Origin: Muricea muricata | Lineage: Eukaryota > Cnidaria > Anthozoa > Malacalcyonacea > Plexauridae | Assembly: GCA_963855995.1 (NCBI GenBank) | Contig: OY979717.1 | Location: 49,148,244-49,212,243 of the forward strand | DNA: 64,000 nucleotides | Direction of reading: 5' to 3' | In this document: piece by piece, positions 52,177 to 63,083 of the stretch | Numbering within the stretch: the first letter of the stretch is position 1 | Layout of the letters: every line of letters starts with the position of its first letter | Notes under the pieces: model-generated | What the model was told of the DNA's origin: nothing | Seen by the model: only the letters and a program-made list of their open reading frames with translations | The model's database searches: none | Translations under genes and position numbers: made by a program

Positions 52177-52826
52177 CCAGTGAACTCAAATAAGACTGGA
52201 ACGCTAGGTGGAGCTGAAATTTTGAAGCCAAGATGGCGGAAATTGAAGCTCGTCTTGTAGGTATGATCCAGGCCCCTGCGCGGAAATATTACTGAATTCT
52301 GTATGAAAAATCGGAATCATCTCATGTGAAAATTTCATATTTTCGGCCGACTATTTTTTCTAGTACGGCTTTCCCATGGCTCTAGAAATTATAGGAAGTG
52401 GTCTTTCAGAATAACCATATTTTAGAAACAGTTCATCATAAAAAGCAAAGTTATTTGGCGAATGAAATTCAAGTTCAGAAAAAACCCCGTGGCGAAATAC
52501 AAACAAACTTTTGTTTTTCTCGACCACCTATGAGGGATTTGAACAAAACACAGAATAATATGGAGTGCAGGTGGATTAATCTTACCTTTTCGTTTAGTTT
52601 TTAGCTTTTAGGTAGCGTATTTACCGTTAAAATCAGCATTTAGGTGCAAAAATTGAAAAACATCGATCGGAAAACTTTAGTCATTTTTCAGCTCCCGCGA
52701 AGCCCACGCAGAAAACACGCGTGTTTTATACCTACAAGACGGCCTTCAATTTCCGCCATTTTGGCTTCACCTAAAGATAAGGCTATTTACTGAAGGTATC
52801 GTTCCAGTCTTATTTGAGTTCACTGG
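52177..52826. mobile_element. MITE, 650 bp, with 6-bp TSD TAAAAT
   Basis: Ends CCAGTGAACTCAAATAAGAC are perfectly inverted and continue imperfectly for ~100 bp (AAGATGGCGGAAATTGAAG, GTCTTGTAGGTAT). TAAAAT flanks both sides (52171-52176, 52827-52832). No transposase. Superfamily uncertain. Confidence 0.75.
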
Positions 52827-53179
52827 TAAAATCTCAGCTTGACTTATGGCAAAAAATAAATGACAGAAGGCTCAGATACTGAACGATTTTCGACCTGGAT
52901 AGCTAATTGGCAAGTAACAGCACGCAAAAATGAAACTGGATTGTCGCCAGTAGTTTGGAATAGTAATTATTTTGTTTGGCAATTTTTACGTAGGTCAAGT
53001 GACCCATTTGACCACCCCTAGATCCGCGCCTGAGCTCGCCTCATTCTCCCGCGCGTTTACTTCAATTAAAACAAGATGGCCACAAAAGATAGCCCACAAG
53101 TATGGGGCGCCAAATGTATTTTTATTATTTAGATAAATTACAAAGATATTTTGGATGATATATTTTATTATATCATATA

Positions 53180-53520
53180 ACCAAAAAATCTGCTTTGGTT
53201 ATTTGAAATAACCACATTCTCGTTTGCCGAATGAACTCTATTATATCAAATAACCAATTTGCATTTTGTGCTGTATATGAAATAATAAACTTGGCGCGTT
53301 TTCGTTATATCAAATAACCAAGTTTGATGTCATGATCTAATTTGGTTATTTGAAATAACCATTTTTGTGTTCATAATTTAATTTGGTTATATCAAATAAC
53401 GTTTATTTGCATTCGTGATTTAATTTCGTTATATCAAATAACCACTTTTCGCGTTCATGATTTAATTTGGTTATATCAAATAACCAATTTTTTGTCGCAT
53501 TATATCAAATAACCAAAATA
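53180..53520. repeat. Array of palindromic 17-mers, left arm (mirrored at 55062-55400)
   Basis: About nine copies of the palindrome GGTTATATCAAATAACC and variants (ATTATATC.., CGTTATATC.., GGTTATTTGAAATAACC) recur every ~30-55 bp, separated by recurring spacers such as TTCATGATTTAATTT. The pattern suggests subterminal protein-binding sites. Confidence 0.9.
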
Positions 53521-53589
53521 ATAAAAACACACTTGGCGAGCCAAATGACGTCACGACGCTAGGAACACTCAGAGCCTACCCCTCCTGAA

Positions 53590-53711
53590 CATGCCAAAGA
53601 CAATTTTCTGAAATATGGCGTAGGGATCAACGAAGTCAACAAAGTGCTCTTGCAAGGAGTTTAACTGAAGCTATCGGGCAGGTGATAGACGAGACACTAA
53701 CTACAATCGCA
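53590..53711 (+). other. Coding-like exon within the arm (second copy on the minus strand at ~54187-54306)
   Basis: Frame reads CQRQFSEIWRRDQRSQQSAL and ARSLTEAIGQVIDETLTTIAE, then GAG|GTAACG, a good donor. The frame is open only from about 53590. Both arms preserve it with few changes. It may be the 5' exon of the lost transposase or a captured host exon. Confidence 0.45.
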
Positions 53712-54314
53712 GAGGTAACGTGTAAGAGCTTATTCGTTTTATTCTTCGCCTAGATTGTCCCATATAAAAATCTGTGTAATATTTTATACACATCAATACA
53801 TTATAGCATTGCCGCTATTACATGAAATACATGAATACGTTCATGTTTATGCTGTTGTAGTCTTCCCCTCAAGCAAGTACTAGTAGCTCTGCTTCTACTA
53901 CCACGTTATTCTATTTTTTATATATATTAATTTAGATTTCCTATTTTCGTATTGTAAATGATCGCGTAATATAATCCGCCTACGTGGTACAGTGGTAGTA
54001 GAAGCAGAGCTACTAGTGCTTGCTTGAGGCGAAGACTACAACAGCATAAATATGAACGTATTCATGTATTTCATGTAATAGCGGCAATGCTATAATGTAT
54101 TGATGTGTATAAAATATTACACAGATATTTATATGAGACAATCTAGGCGAAAAATAAAACGAATAAGCTCTTACACGTTACCTCTGCGATTGTAGTTAGT
54201 GTCTCGTCTATCACCTGCCCGATAGCTTCAGCTAAACTCCTTGCAAGAGCACTTTGTTGACTTCGTTGATCCCTACGCCATATTTCGGAAAATTGTCTTT
54301 GGCATGTTCAGGAG

Positions 54315-54991
54315 CAACCTCGATCCCAGGGCCTTTTCTTGAATTGGGAAAGGAAAAGGCCCTGGCATCGGCTGGTCACATGACACCCAGAATATCTGGG
54401 TGTAAGAATATGTTAATTTCTGTGGTTTCTGTGAGTGTTTGCATAAATAATAAATCAAAGAAGTAATTTTTAAGGTTCTATGCAATACAGCTAGCTTTGA
54501 GGTAAATAACTTCCTATAAAAGCAACCTTCTACGGACTATAGCTGGCTCTACATCTTCGGCTGTATATATGACACCACTACAATGCCCAATGAAATAAAG
54601 TAATATGTTAAACCTGGTAGAGTAAGTGCTTAGTAGGTATAATACAGTTAAAACTTGTTTAGAAGATTGCCGTGTGTGAGCTGATAACATGCATAAGTTG
54701 TCCCTATACCTTCATCAAATTCGATAATGAAGCATACGGATATTCTACGTATATGACTTTATACGAAGAGTGTTAAGAGTCAGCCGAATAAGTGATTTAA
54801 AGCTACATAAACAAACTAAGCAAAGGGTTTAAATGATTTAAATCTCTCTTCAGTTGTATTTTATGAATAAATTATACTCTTAAATATTTAATTGACAGTT
54901 TTAATGAGCCAATGGGATTACAAAATAGACCAGCCGATGCCAGGGCCGTTTCCCTTCCCCAATTCAAGAAAAGGCCCTGGGATCGAGGTTG
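54315..54991. mobile_element. Mutator-like MITE, 677 bp, 9-bp TSD, nested in the right arm
   Basis: TIRs of ~62 bp start CAACCTCGATCCCAGGGCC. GTTCAGGAG is duplicated at 54306-54314 and 54992-55000. The left arm of the host element keeps the uninterrupted site (CTCCTGAAC at 53582-53590), so the ends are certain. Non-coding. 9-bp TSD points to a MULE-type transposase. Confidence 0.9.
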
Positions 54992-55603
54992 GTTCAGGAG
55001 GGGTAGGCTCTGAGCGTTCCTAGCGTTGTGACGTCATTTGGCTCGCCAAGTGTGTTTTTATTTTTTTGGTTATTTGATATAATGCGACAAAAAATTGGTT
55101 ATTTGATATAACCAAATTAAATCATGAACGCGAAAAGTGGTTATTTGATATAACGAAATTAAATCACGAATGCAAATAAACGTTATTTGATATAACCAAA
55201 TTAAATCATGAACACAAAAATGGTTATTTCAAATAACCAAATTAGATCATGACATCAAACTTGGTTATTTGATATAACGAAAACGCATTAAGTTTATTAT
55301 TTCATACACAGCACAAAATGCAAATTGGTTATTTGATATAATAGAGTTTATTCGGCAAACGAGAATGTGGTTATTTCAAATAACCAAAGCAGATTTTTTG
55401 GTTATATGATATAATAAAAAATATCATCCAAAATATCTTTGTAATTTATCTAAATAATAAAAATACATTTGGCGCCCCATACACAAGAGGATAGCCTCAT
55501 AAATAATTCAAAAATTTCAACGACTGGTTCTCCAATAATAGATTTTAAGAATATAAGCCAATATTTATTGCACAAGGGTTCGTAGATTTAAATATCATTG
55601 CAG

Positions 55604-56353
55604 GGATATCAACAAGGACGAATTAGATGAAATCGAAATTCGTTTACTGGGGCAAAAGCTTATGTTAATGTCCAAGATACAGGAACTCAAAACAACACTC
55701 AGTAACAATGAAAGAACAGTTACAGAAGCTCTTATCCCCGGCAAGAAACGTAAACAATCAAACAAGATTTTAAAACTTTTAAACATTGTCTATTTTTTGT
55801 CGTCCATGTGTTTCCAGGTATTCTTTATTTTTAAACAGCCATCCTGTGGGATGCCAATACTTATATAAAATCTACTTGATGGTACCTGCCAGGTATTCTT
55901 TTGTATCCACTAGCAAAAGCTCGATTAAATTGGATGCAAATTAACGCAGCGAAGTTTCACCTGATTTTAATTTGTAAAAAATATTACCGTAGCAAAAACC
56001 TGAATAAGCCGATGATAAAAAATAATCCAAAGATTAATTGTGTCCTGTGGCATATAAGAGTTGTATATTAATTATATATGTTACCATACTAAAATTTGTA
56101 AGAAATTTGAAATAACTATTTTCAAATCCCCCCCCCCCAACAGGCATTTACAGTGGACACAGCACTTGAACTGAATAATGAAGGTTACTTCAAGCATCTT
56201 TATAAAGAACCAAAACATGAACGGACAAGGTATTTCAATGATATACTGCCAAACATCTACAAGCATGCACATTCCCGTCTTCAGGGGAGCTTTACTAAGT
56301 ACCTGTACACTGAAAGAGAGAAAAGGTTTCAGACAAAGAAGCTTATTGAATAA
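55604..56353 (+). CDS. Two candidate exons of an unrecognised protein
   Basis: Exon 55604-55817 (TTGCAG|GGATAT to CAG|GTATTC) and exon 56144-56353 (C-rich tract, CAACAG|GCATTT to TAA) join in phase. Residues: DELDEIEIRLLGQKL and IQELKTTLSNNERTVTEAL form a likely coiled coil, then GYFKHLYKEPKHERTRYF and a basic C-terminus. They may be the 3' part of the gene whose start at 53076 is disrupted. No family recognised. Confidence 0.4.
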
Positions 56354-56475
56354 ATCAATCATGATACGAATGTCCTTTTTTCACAACAAAATGAGGCTTC
56401 CTGTTTCACGTTTTTGAGCCTGAATCACTTATCAATTAAACATAAACATGGTAATATTATATCATATGGTATAAA

Positions 56476-57105
56476 ATGTTGAAAGAACTGCTGTTCAAAG
56501 TAGAAAAAGAGGAAAATAAAATCAAGGCTAATGTGGAGACACTTTGTCACAAAAATAAATTGAAAGCCTGGGCAACTAAGCAACACCAGTGCACCAAAAA
56601 CTGTATCAGAGCAGATTGGTCATCTGGAAACAGATTTTCATGACAAATTACAGTAGAGAGGCTATTGAAGGCAAAGCAAACCTTTGACCAAGTATTCAAG
56701 GGTATGCCATTACCAAATAAGAAATCATTACATCCAGAAACAAAAGGAAAACAGAAATAAGGTTAGGAAAAGAGATGAAAAACGTTTAAACAAAATTTAA
56801 AAAGAAATAAAACAAAAGATTAATAAAGTCGATTCACCTACTGATGATGAAAGAGCAGACCAATATATTATTACATGGAAATGCTTCTTTTAAATGAACT
56901 AGACCAACTGTGGGCACATAGATATAAAGCTGGGCTGATTGCACTTTTAAAAATGGACATTGGGATGCAGATGCAAAGAAATGTTTGCTGGCAAAGATTA
57001 CAGAATGAGAGTTGGAAAGAGGGCAAAGCTTAGAATTGAATATTATGGAAGAAGAAGAATGTGATGAACAAGAGGAAGTAGTAAGAGTAGAGTAAAATGA
57101 TAGAA
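56476..57105 (+). pseudogene. Decayed coding relic
   Basis: A frame MLKELLFKVEKEENKIKAN (continuing to CHKNKLKAWATKQHQC) is stopped by TGA at ~56641 and resumes in frame (QITVERLLKAKQTFDQVF) to another stop near 56758. Further scattered Lys/Asp-rich pieces follow to ~57.1 kb. It resembles a worn-out transposon protein of unknown type. Confidence 0.35.
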
Positions 57106-60100
57106 AGTAGAGGAAGCAAATTGAAACTTTTGATTATACGCATTTTCCTGAATAACATTATTGTAAATTTCAGCTGTTTTAGTCTATTATTGTAAATTTT
57201 AGTTGTTTTATCCTGAACTTGCCTTCACTTAACTGCCTTGTACATGACTATCTACTAATTCATAGTAACTTTGAATATTGTTTAGAACATTTATTGTTCG
57301 TTTATCATACCATTGAACTCCAAGTAAAATAACAAATTTGTAACTAGACTATATTCTCCGTTATTCTTCAGATTAATATACATATTGATCTTCCGCACAA
57401 AGACCTGTCTACGAAGATATAAGACAATATCGAGAGGGGGGGAGGGCTGTGCATTTTTTAGATAGTGAGCATCTGTATTAGCAAAGACTCCTCAATATGA
57501 CAGGCTTTGTGATATTTTTTATTTGCATTATGAACTTTAGTAATAGCAGACTTGCGGTATGAAAGGCTGTATAGAAGGCATATAAAAGAAATAAGTTAAA
57601 CAGGTATGGAAAAGAACGATAATCATATTACGTAGGCACAATCAGTTTCACTATAAACTCAACCTCGTTATGTAATTGTCAAATATTTCATTGCATTGTT
57701 ATGTTACCTTGAATCTTATAAACAATGTTAAAACACTCGTTAATTATTCATGAACTAATATTCCAACATCCAATACTAAATAAGTCACGTGCATGCCTCT
57801 TTATACCTACTAGAGAACACTTCATTAAGCAAAAATACAAAAGATGACGCAAATTATATGAAGATTTTTAAATAAAGATTTTTATATATACATATTTATA
57901 TAAAAATTTAGCTTTATTATGCAAATTTTTTTGAAGCTATTTAAAACCAAACATCCATATCAGTTTTACTGATGGAGAGTTATTGTAGCTTGGTGTGGCA
58001 TTGATTATGACTTAGAGCCTTAGAGACTGATTAGTTTTTGTACACATTTAAATATTAATTGAAAATATAAGAAAAGGTTTCTAGACATTATTCAGAGTAT
58101 TGAGAAAAAATTATGACTGACGGCATGCTGGGAAAATAGGGTCATTATTCATTCCATTATTCCTTCCTGTGGATGACATTTTCGGAGTGGTTGCTCGAAA
58201 GAAACTTCTAAGGTGTTCAGGTTCGTAGCTTCCTTTAATCTTTGTGATTTTTTTTTGAGGAGTATTTTGAGTCCACAATTTGATCTTTTTGTCTGAAGGG
58301 TTGTAGAAATTTTCAAAACTCATTCGCATGGGGTGTGTGGATATTAATTATTATTTCTTTACAAATATAAAAAATACCTGTTCCTAAACATGCTATTACA
58401 CGCTGTAATTATTACAAAATATAAACAATACAAAATATAAACAATTGCAAAATAATAGCCGCCTCTGCAGGCTGCCTCTCTGAGGTGGGAGAATCACTTG
58501 GGGAAGTGATTTTTCCCCCACAGAGAGGCACTGAGGCAGCCTGAGGAGGAGGTTAACAAAATATAAATAAAATACAAGCTATATAAATCACGAAGCCTTT
58601 TATATTGAAGAATCTTTGCAAATGCAGATGATAATTCTTTAATATTTAATAGGTATATGCCAACATTTTAAAAATCTGACGTTTCCTGTGTCTTAAATCT
58701 ATATTTAGTTTAAAGGTAGAGTTTCAAATGAACACTCTGACCAAAACAATGCAAAAATTCACGTAACTGCGTGAAACCTCCTGCCAAGAGACTTGGACTT
58801 GTACAATAATTGCAAATAACATGACGTTTCCTGTCCAAAGTAGCGGAATTTAAGTGTTGATGCTTAATCATAAATTGCGAAAAAACGGCGGGTTTTTATA
58901 CATGACATGAAAATTCGTACTCTATAGATTCATATGGGCAAAAATTAGTTGGATGGGTGGCAGCAAAAATCACTTTCTAAGCGACTTTTGCTGTTACAGT
59001 ATACGGCCTGTCGGTCTTCCGGTCGGGAGTTTCCATAAAAAAACAAACTTCTTTCGCTGACGGAGGCGTACAACAGATTGTTGCCCGCTTTCATTTGCAG
59101 AAACTAGTTCCATAGCAAAGATATTCGCTTTTAGGATGTTCTTATTGAATCATTTCAATTTCATTCTGTTGCTATTGGAAAATCTAAGGTAGTACAATAC
59201 TAATTCTATCGACATGCTCCTGAAGAAGTAACTTATACAAATAAATTATACAAACAAGAAACAGAACTTGTTCAGTGTATATAAGACATAAGTCTACTTG
59301 GACATGTTTGCAGCACGGAAAATGCTTACTTGGTATATAATTGTCACGTTTTACAAGGTTAATGCACTAAAATCGATCCATACACTATGAAATCCAGTCT
59401 ACCGAATGCACTTACATTGAACAATATAATTTTATATGGCAAATACCAAATGATTTAACAGTGTATAATCGTAGATAACAGACAGTGACAAATGCTACAT
59501 ATATTGTTTATCTAAAGTTTAGTCCAAATGTAAATGAAATGCAGAGTTCATGCATAGCAACTTTTAGCAAGTCAAATTCGAAAGGTTGGGAAATGCATAC
59601 AGTGTGTACTTTGTAGAAGGAAATTACGCAAAAAACACCAGTGTTTCAATGTATAGTATTACTGTGAAATAGATTAGAACTGGTTTATGTTCTTCTTCTG
59701 CTTTTCTACTTTAATATGTATAATTACATTTCAGTATTTCATTCAATGGCGTCGGTTTCCGTGTTTTATTTATATTATAAAATACTTTCCTACCTCTTAT
59801 AGCACGGTCGCGTGAACTATCCAGCGTTTATAATCGTGTCCTTCTAGGATCTTAACATCTTTTATTATTCCCAGACCGTATCTTTACAATCGTATATTGA
59901 TATAGATACCATGATATATACAAGCGCCGGTCGCTCTGATATACAATCTATACAAAATATTCAAAATTGTATTAGCAACAAAAATTCCTTGCATGGACTT
60001 TCCCTTTCTTGGAATCAGACCTGAAAATGACGTCATATAAATATAATCATCACTTGTTGCATATAATATTCTAAACAGACCAGACAAACTCAAGACAAAC

Positions 60101-60806
60101 TCACAAACTTTTACTAAATCAAAATACATCAAAAATGTATTAGAAGTGATCGTAAACTGACATACATATGGTCTATTACATTTTTTCAGATCAGTATATT
60201 GAAGAGATTTGAAAGAATTTAAATTTTATGTTGGATTTCCAATATATGAGGAGCATTATATTGTCCAATTTAAAAATTTCCAAGCTCGTTTTTTGTTGAT
60301 AAATAGCGTGTTATCAGAAAGCTCATAAAAGCGACATACATTACTGACAATTGAGTCATGCTACGCAAATATTTTAGTCTTTCTGGCCGTGGAAACAATT
60401 AACCTGTAACGAAATGAATAATAATGATTTGCATAGAATGACAATTGCAAATTGTCAGGTAGGCTATAGCACTGCATATAAGACATTACGATTACGCTAT
60501 AGTTCCTCACGTGGTGAGCGCTACTTGAAATTGTAAACCGTCCGGAAGAAGCGCAAAATTACAGGGCTAAAAATATGGTTTTTTAACGCTCAAAATAACT
60601 CAACAAGAACGTGAAAAATCAAAATAGCCATATATAATTATCATTATTATTGTAAAAAAATTCCACATTAGGTAGCTAAATAACTAAATTACAATGTGAA
60701 TTACAACTAAGAATATAGCTAGAGTCTATTGTAGAAAACATTAAAAACAGCCCAGCAGGATACAATTTACAACTCGAAGACTTAATAAACAATTATTGAA
60801 TTAGGT
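57106..60806. other. Gene-poor region with a small ORF and a hairpin
   Basis: 58111-58329 (minus) is a 72-codon ORF with coding-like composition (MSFENFYNPSDKKIKLW, then GSYEPEHLRSFFRAT), possibly real, unrecognised. 58458-58552 is a hairpin (GCAGGCTGCCTCTCTGAGG mirrored). 60.25-60.72 kb resembles the MITE at 6630. CACGGTCGCGTGAAC..CCAGCGT at 59803 repeats a segment at 50905. Otherwise nothing. Confidence 0.4.
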
Positions 60807-60914
60807 TTTTGTGATATGCGGGATTATCAACGTCGAGGTAAAGCCGAAGCGGAGCCGAAGGCGAGGCAGATAACTCTTACCGAGACATTGATAATTCCGC
60901 ATATCACAAAAACC
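60807..60914. repeat. Hairpin/foldback element
   Basis: GTTTTTGTGATATGCGGGATT is mirrored as AATTCCGCATATCACAAAAAC. The loop holds GGAGCCGAAGGCGAGGCAGATAAC, words shared with hairpins at 25.6 and 26.8 kb. A second hairpin (GCAGATAACTCAGTTA mirrored) lies at 61247-61296. Confidence 0.8.
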
Positions 60915-60989
60915 GAATCCGACAGTTATTTTATTATACATTGTAAGCGGAGAAAATAGACATGGTAACGAAAGAATAGATTTCTCTTT

Positions 60990-61248
60990 CTAAAACCTTT
61001 TTAAAACTCGAGCAATTTCGCTTTTCTCTGTTGCAGGTTCTGCAATCCCCTTTTCCAACAAATATTCATGAAACACTTGTTGAGCGACTTTGTGTGTTCT
61101 TTTTGCATGTGTTTTTGGAGTCTTTTTCTTCAAGCAATTGACGAATTTCGTCTTCGGCGAGATGCCGTAACATGAAACAGAAAATATCGTGAAAAAATGT
61201 TGTTGCCATGCCAGCCATTGATGCCAACGAATACCGTAGGCTCAACAT
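60990..61248 (-). pseudogene. Tyrosine-recombinase N-terminal relic (Crypton/DUF3504-like)
   Basis: Reads HLAEDEIRQLLEEKDSKNT, then after a frameshift KVAQQVFHEYLLEKGI and EKSEIARVLKRF. This fits the N-terminal helical domain (EExDSxNTKxxxxxxxxxFxxYL) preceding Crypton-type tyrosine recombinases in animals. The catalytic domain is not present in this window. Confidence 0.4.
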
Positions 61249-61583
61249 GCAGATAACTCAGTTACCTGCTAGCAGATAACTGAGTCATCTGCAGATTGCG
61301 TGATAGTCGCATTTATCTGCATGCAATTGACCAATCACAGCGCATAAAGCAACTGCAATGTATAATAATAATACTTAATAATGGATAAAAAATCAATCCA
61401 AAGTCTGATTGTATTTATCTATGACAAAAACAATCGGGCTATTTTTAAACCGTTCTGTCCTACATTTGAAATTATATATCTTATCACCGTTTAACCTTGT
61501 CTCCCTATCCCGGATTTTATTAACCGTAAGAGGTAATAGGTCATGCAATTTATGTGTAGAAACCATCATATCCTTAACTAAGT

Positions 61584-62413
61584 TTACGCGTTTAGTTTCA
61601 GGGTTTTAATGCCGCACCTAGTTAATGCTTCGTTATAGATAATTCCGGGATATATTATTCTGAGTGGTCTCTTTTGGATTCTCTCAATATCGTAGCATTG
61701 TTCACCAGTAAGACTGCCATGCCAAACTTGTGCTCCGTACTCTAGTACTGATCTAATTACAGATGTGTAAAACGCCATTAAGTCCTTTTCCGGTGCCCCA
61801 TAGCTTCTAAGAACTTTAAACAGCTGTAGACGTTTAGCAGCTTTCCTAACAATATGATTTGTATTGGTGTTCCATTTTAAATTATCGTCAACCCATAGTC
61901 CAAGTAGTTTAAAGCTAGTAACTCTCTCTATAATAATATCTTCCACTTTTATATGAGGAATAGTCTTTTTTGTCTTCGAAAATCAATGAGCATTTCTTTA
62001 CACTTTTTCAAATTCAATTGCATTTTTTCGTTCTCAGCATATGATTTAACAGCGTCAATCTTTTCTTGGGTGTAACCTATCTTTGCATCAGGGATATGTG
62101 AATGAACATCTATAATCTCGTACGTCGTACTATCATCCATAAAGAGGATTGCATCATCATCAATTATAATAAAATCATCATTTTGCTTTTAACATGGTAA
62201 TCGTAAATATGAAACCTCTTTTATAGCCGCCAGCGGAAGTTTGTTAATATGTACGATAAAGGCCACTGGTCCTACTCTACTTCCTTGTGCCACACCTCCA
62301 TTGATATTCTGAAAACACCACTCTTCCTTACCAACCCTCGTAAAATGAGATCTATCTTTCAAAAATGTAGCAAACCATTTAATCAGAGCTGGTCTAACAC
62401 CAATGTTACACAT
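61584..62413 (-). pseudogene. LINE reverse transcriptase C-terminal fragment
   Basis: Three minus-strand pieces in order: 62189-62413 (GVRPALIKWFATFLKDR, GGVAQGSRVGPVAFIVHIN), 61949-62175 (LFMDDSTTYEI, the catalytic box as FMDD) and 61584-61946 (SFKLLGLWVDDNLKW, EYGAQVWHGSLT). Frameshifts separate them. 5'-truncated non-LTR element, different from the 16-kb copy. Confidence 0.8.
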
Positions 62414-63083
62414 ATTTTCGAGTAATTTGCTAATTATGTAAAAACCTGAAATTAAATTTCACTTTTTTGTCGATATTATATACAATTATACTGGATGAGG
62501 CCGAACATGATATCAAGAATTATTTTATAGACTGCCATCGAATATTATGTATTCTGTAAGCTGATTGGCTCGCTACTAGTAGGATATTAGCTCATATCCT
62601 ACTAGTAGAGAAACTACTAGAGGTCTCTTGTCGCGAGATTTAACTCTTTTTGTTTGTGTTTGCCGCGTTTTCCGTATTGCTGGAAAGATAGTAACGGTCA
62701 TATATGGTATGACAAACCAAAAGGAGGGCCAGGAACTGGTGAATAATAGTATTAGCAGTGTCAGTTATTGTCAGTTATTAGTAGTGTCGAATAATAATGT
62801 CAGTTATTGCAAAATGGATCAAGTGTATTGGAGCCTCTCGCAGGGAATTTAACGATTGATTTTAATTGGCTACACTAATGCACAGTTAGTAGAAATGGGA
62901 TGGTTAGGCTAGCCGGCAAACTTAAAAGGGATCGCAAGTATACGTCGGGAACTACTTTTTATTCTGACACATGACCAATAAGCAGTATCATGCTGCGAGC
63001 GCTTAAAAAAAACATACGAGTGAAATTTGATACAATCTTGTTATTTCAAAATATTTCCTGTGAAAGCAAGGAAAACACACGAC
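62414..63083. other. Non-coding spacer with short hairpin
   Basis: A small hairpin (CTACTAGTAGGATATtagctcATATCCTACTAGTAG) at ~62572-62608. No gene. Confidence 0.5.

Larger units (their letters stand above)
53101..55481. mobile_element. Long-inverted-repeat transposon (IS3EU-like?), 2381 bp, 6-bp TSD CACAAG
   Basis: Arms of ~810 bp (53101-53912; 53988-55481 minus a later 686-bp insertion) are almost identical inverted copies around a 75-bp centre. Ends TATGGGGCGCCAAATG are flanked by CACAAG (53095-53100, 55482-55487). The outer ~430 bp of each arm is an array of palindromic sites, and the inner part holds a short coding-like exon ending in GAG|GTAACG. TATGG termini plus 6-bp duplication match the element at 24900. 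High arm identity implies recent origin or ongoing gene conversion. Transcripts crossing it would fold into long dsRNA. Confidence 0.85.
53076..55585 (+). pseudogene. ORF interrupted at codon 9 by the long-inverted-repeat element
   Basis: ATG at 53076 reads MATKDSPQ up to the insertion at 53100. Resuming after the element and one TSD copy (55488), the frame continues EDSLINNSKISTTGSP..NISQYLLHKG to TAG 55583-55585. Just downstream, 55604-55817 in another frame is clearly coding-like (DINKDELDEIEIRLLGQKL, then a basic helix), so the original gene probably continued there. No recognised family. Confidence 0.5.

Noticed and set aside
53180-53520. Regularly spaced repeats resembling a CRISPR array
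   Set aside because: Units are palindromes with variable short spacing that recurs, mirrored in both transposon arms, in a eukaryotic genome. No cas genes are present.
55586-55603. An intron joining the disrupted ORF to the exon at 55604
   Set aside because: The only in-phase donor would give an intron of about 22 bp, too small. Their link remains unproven.
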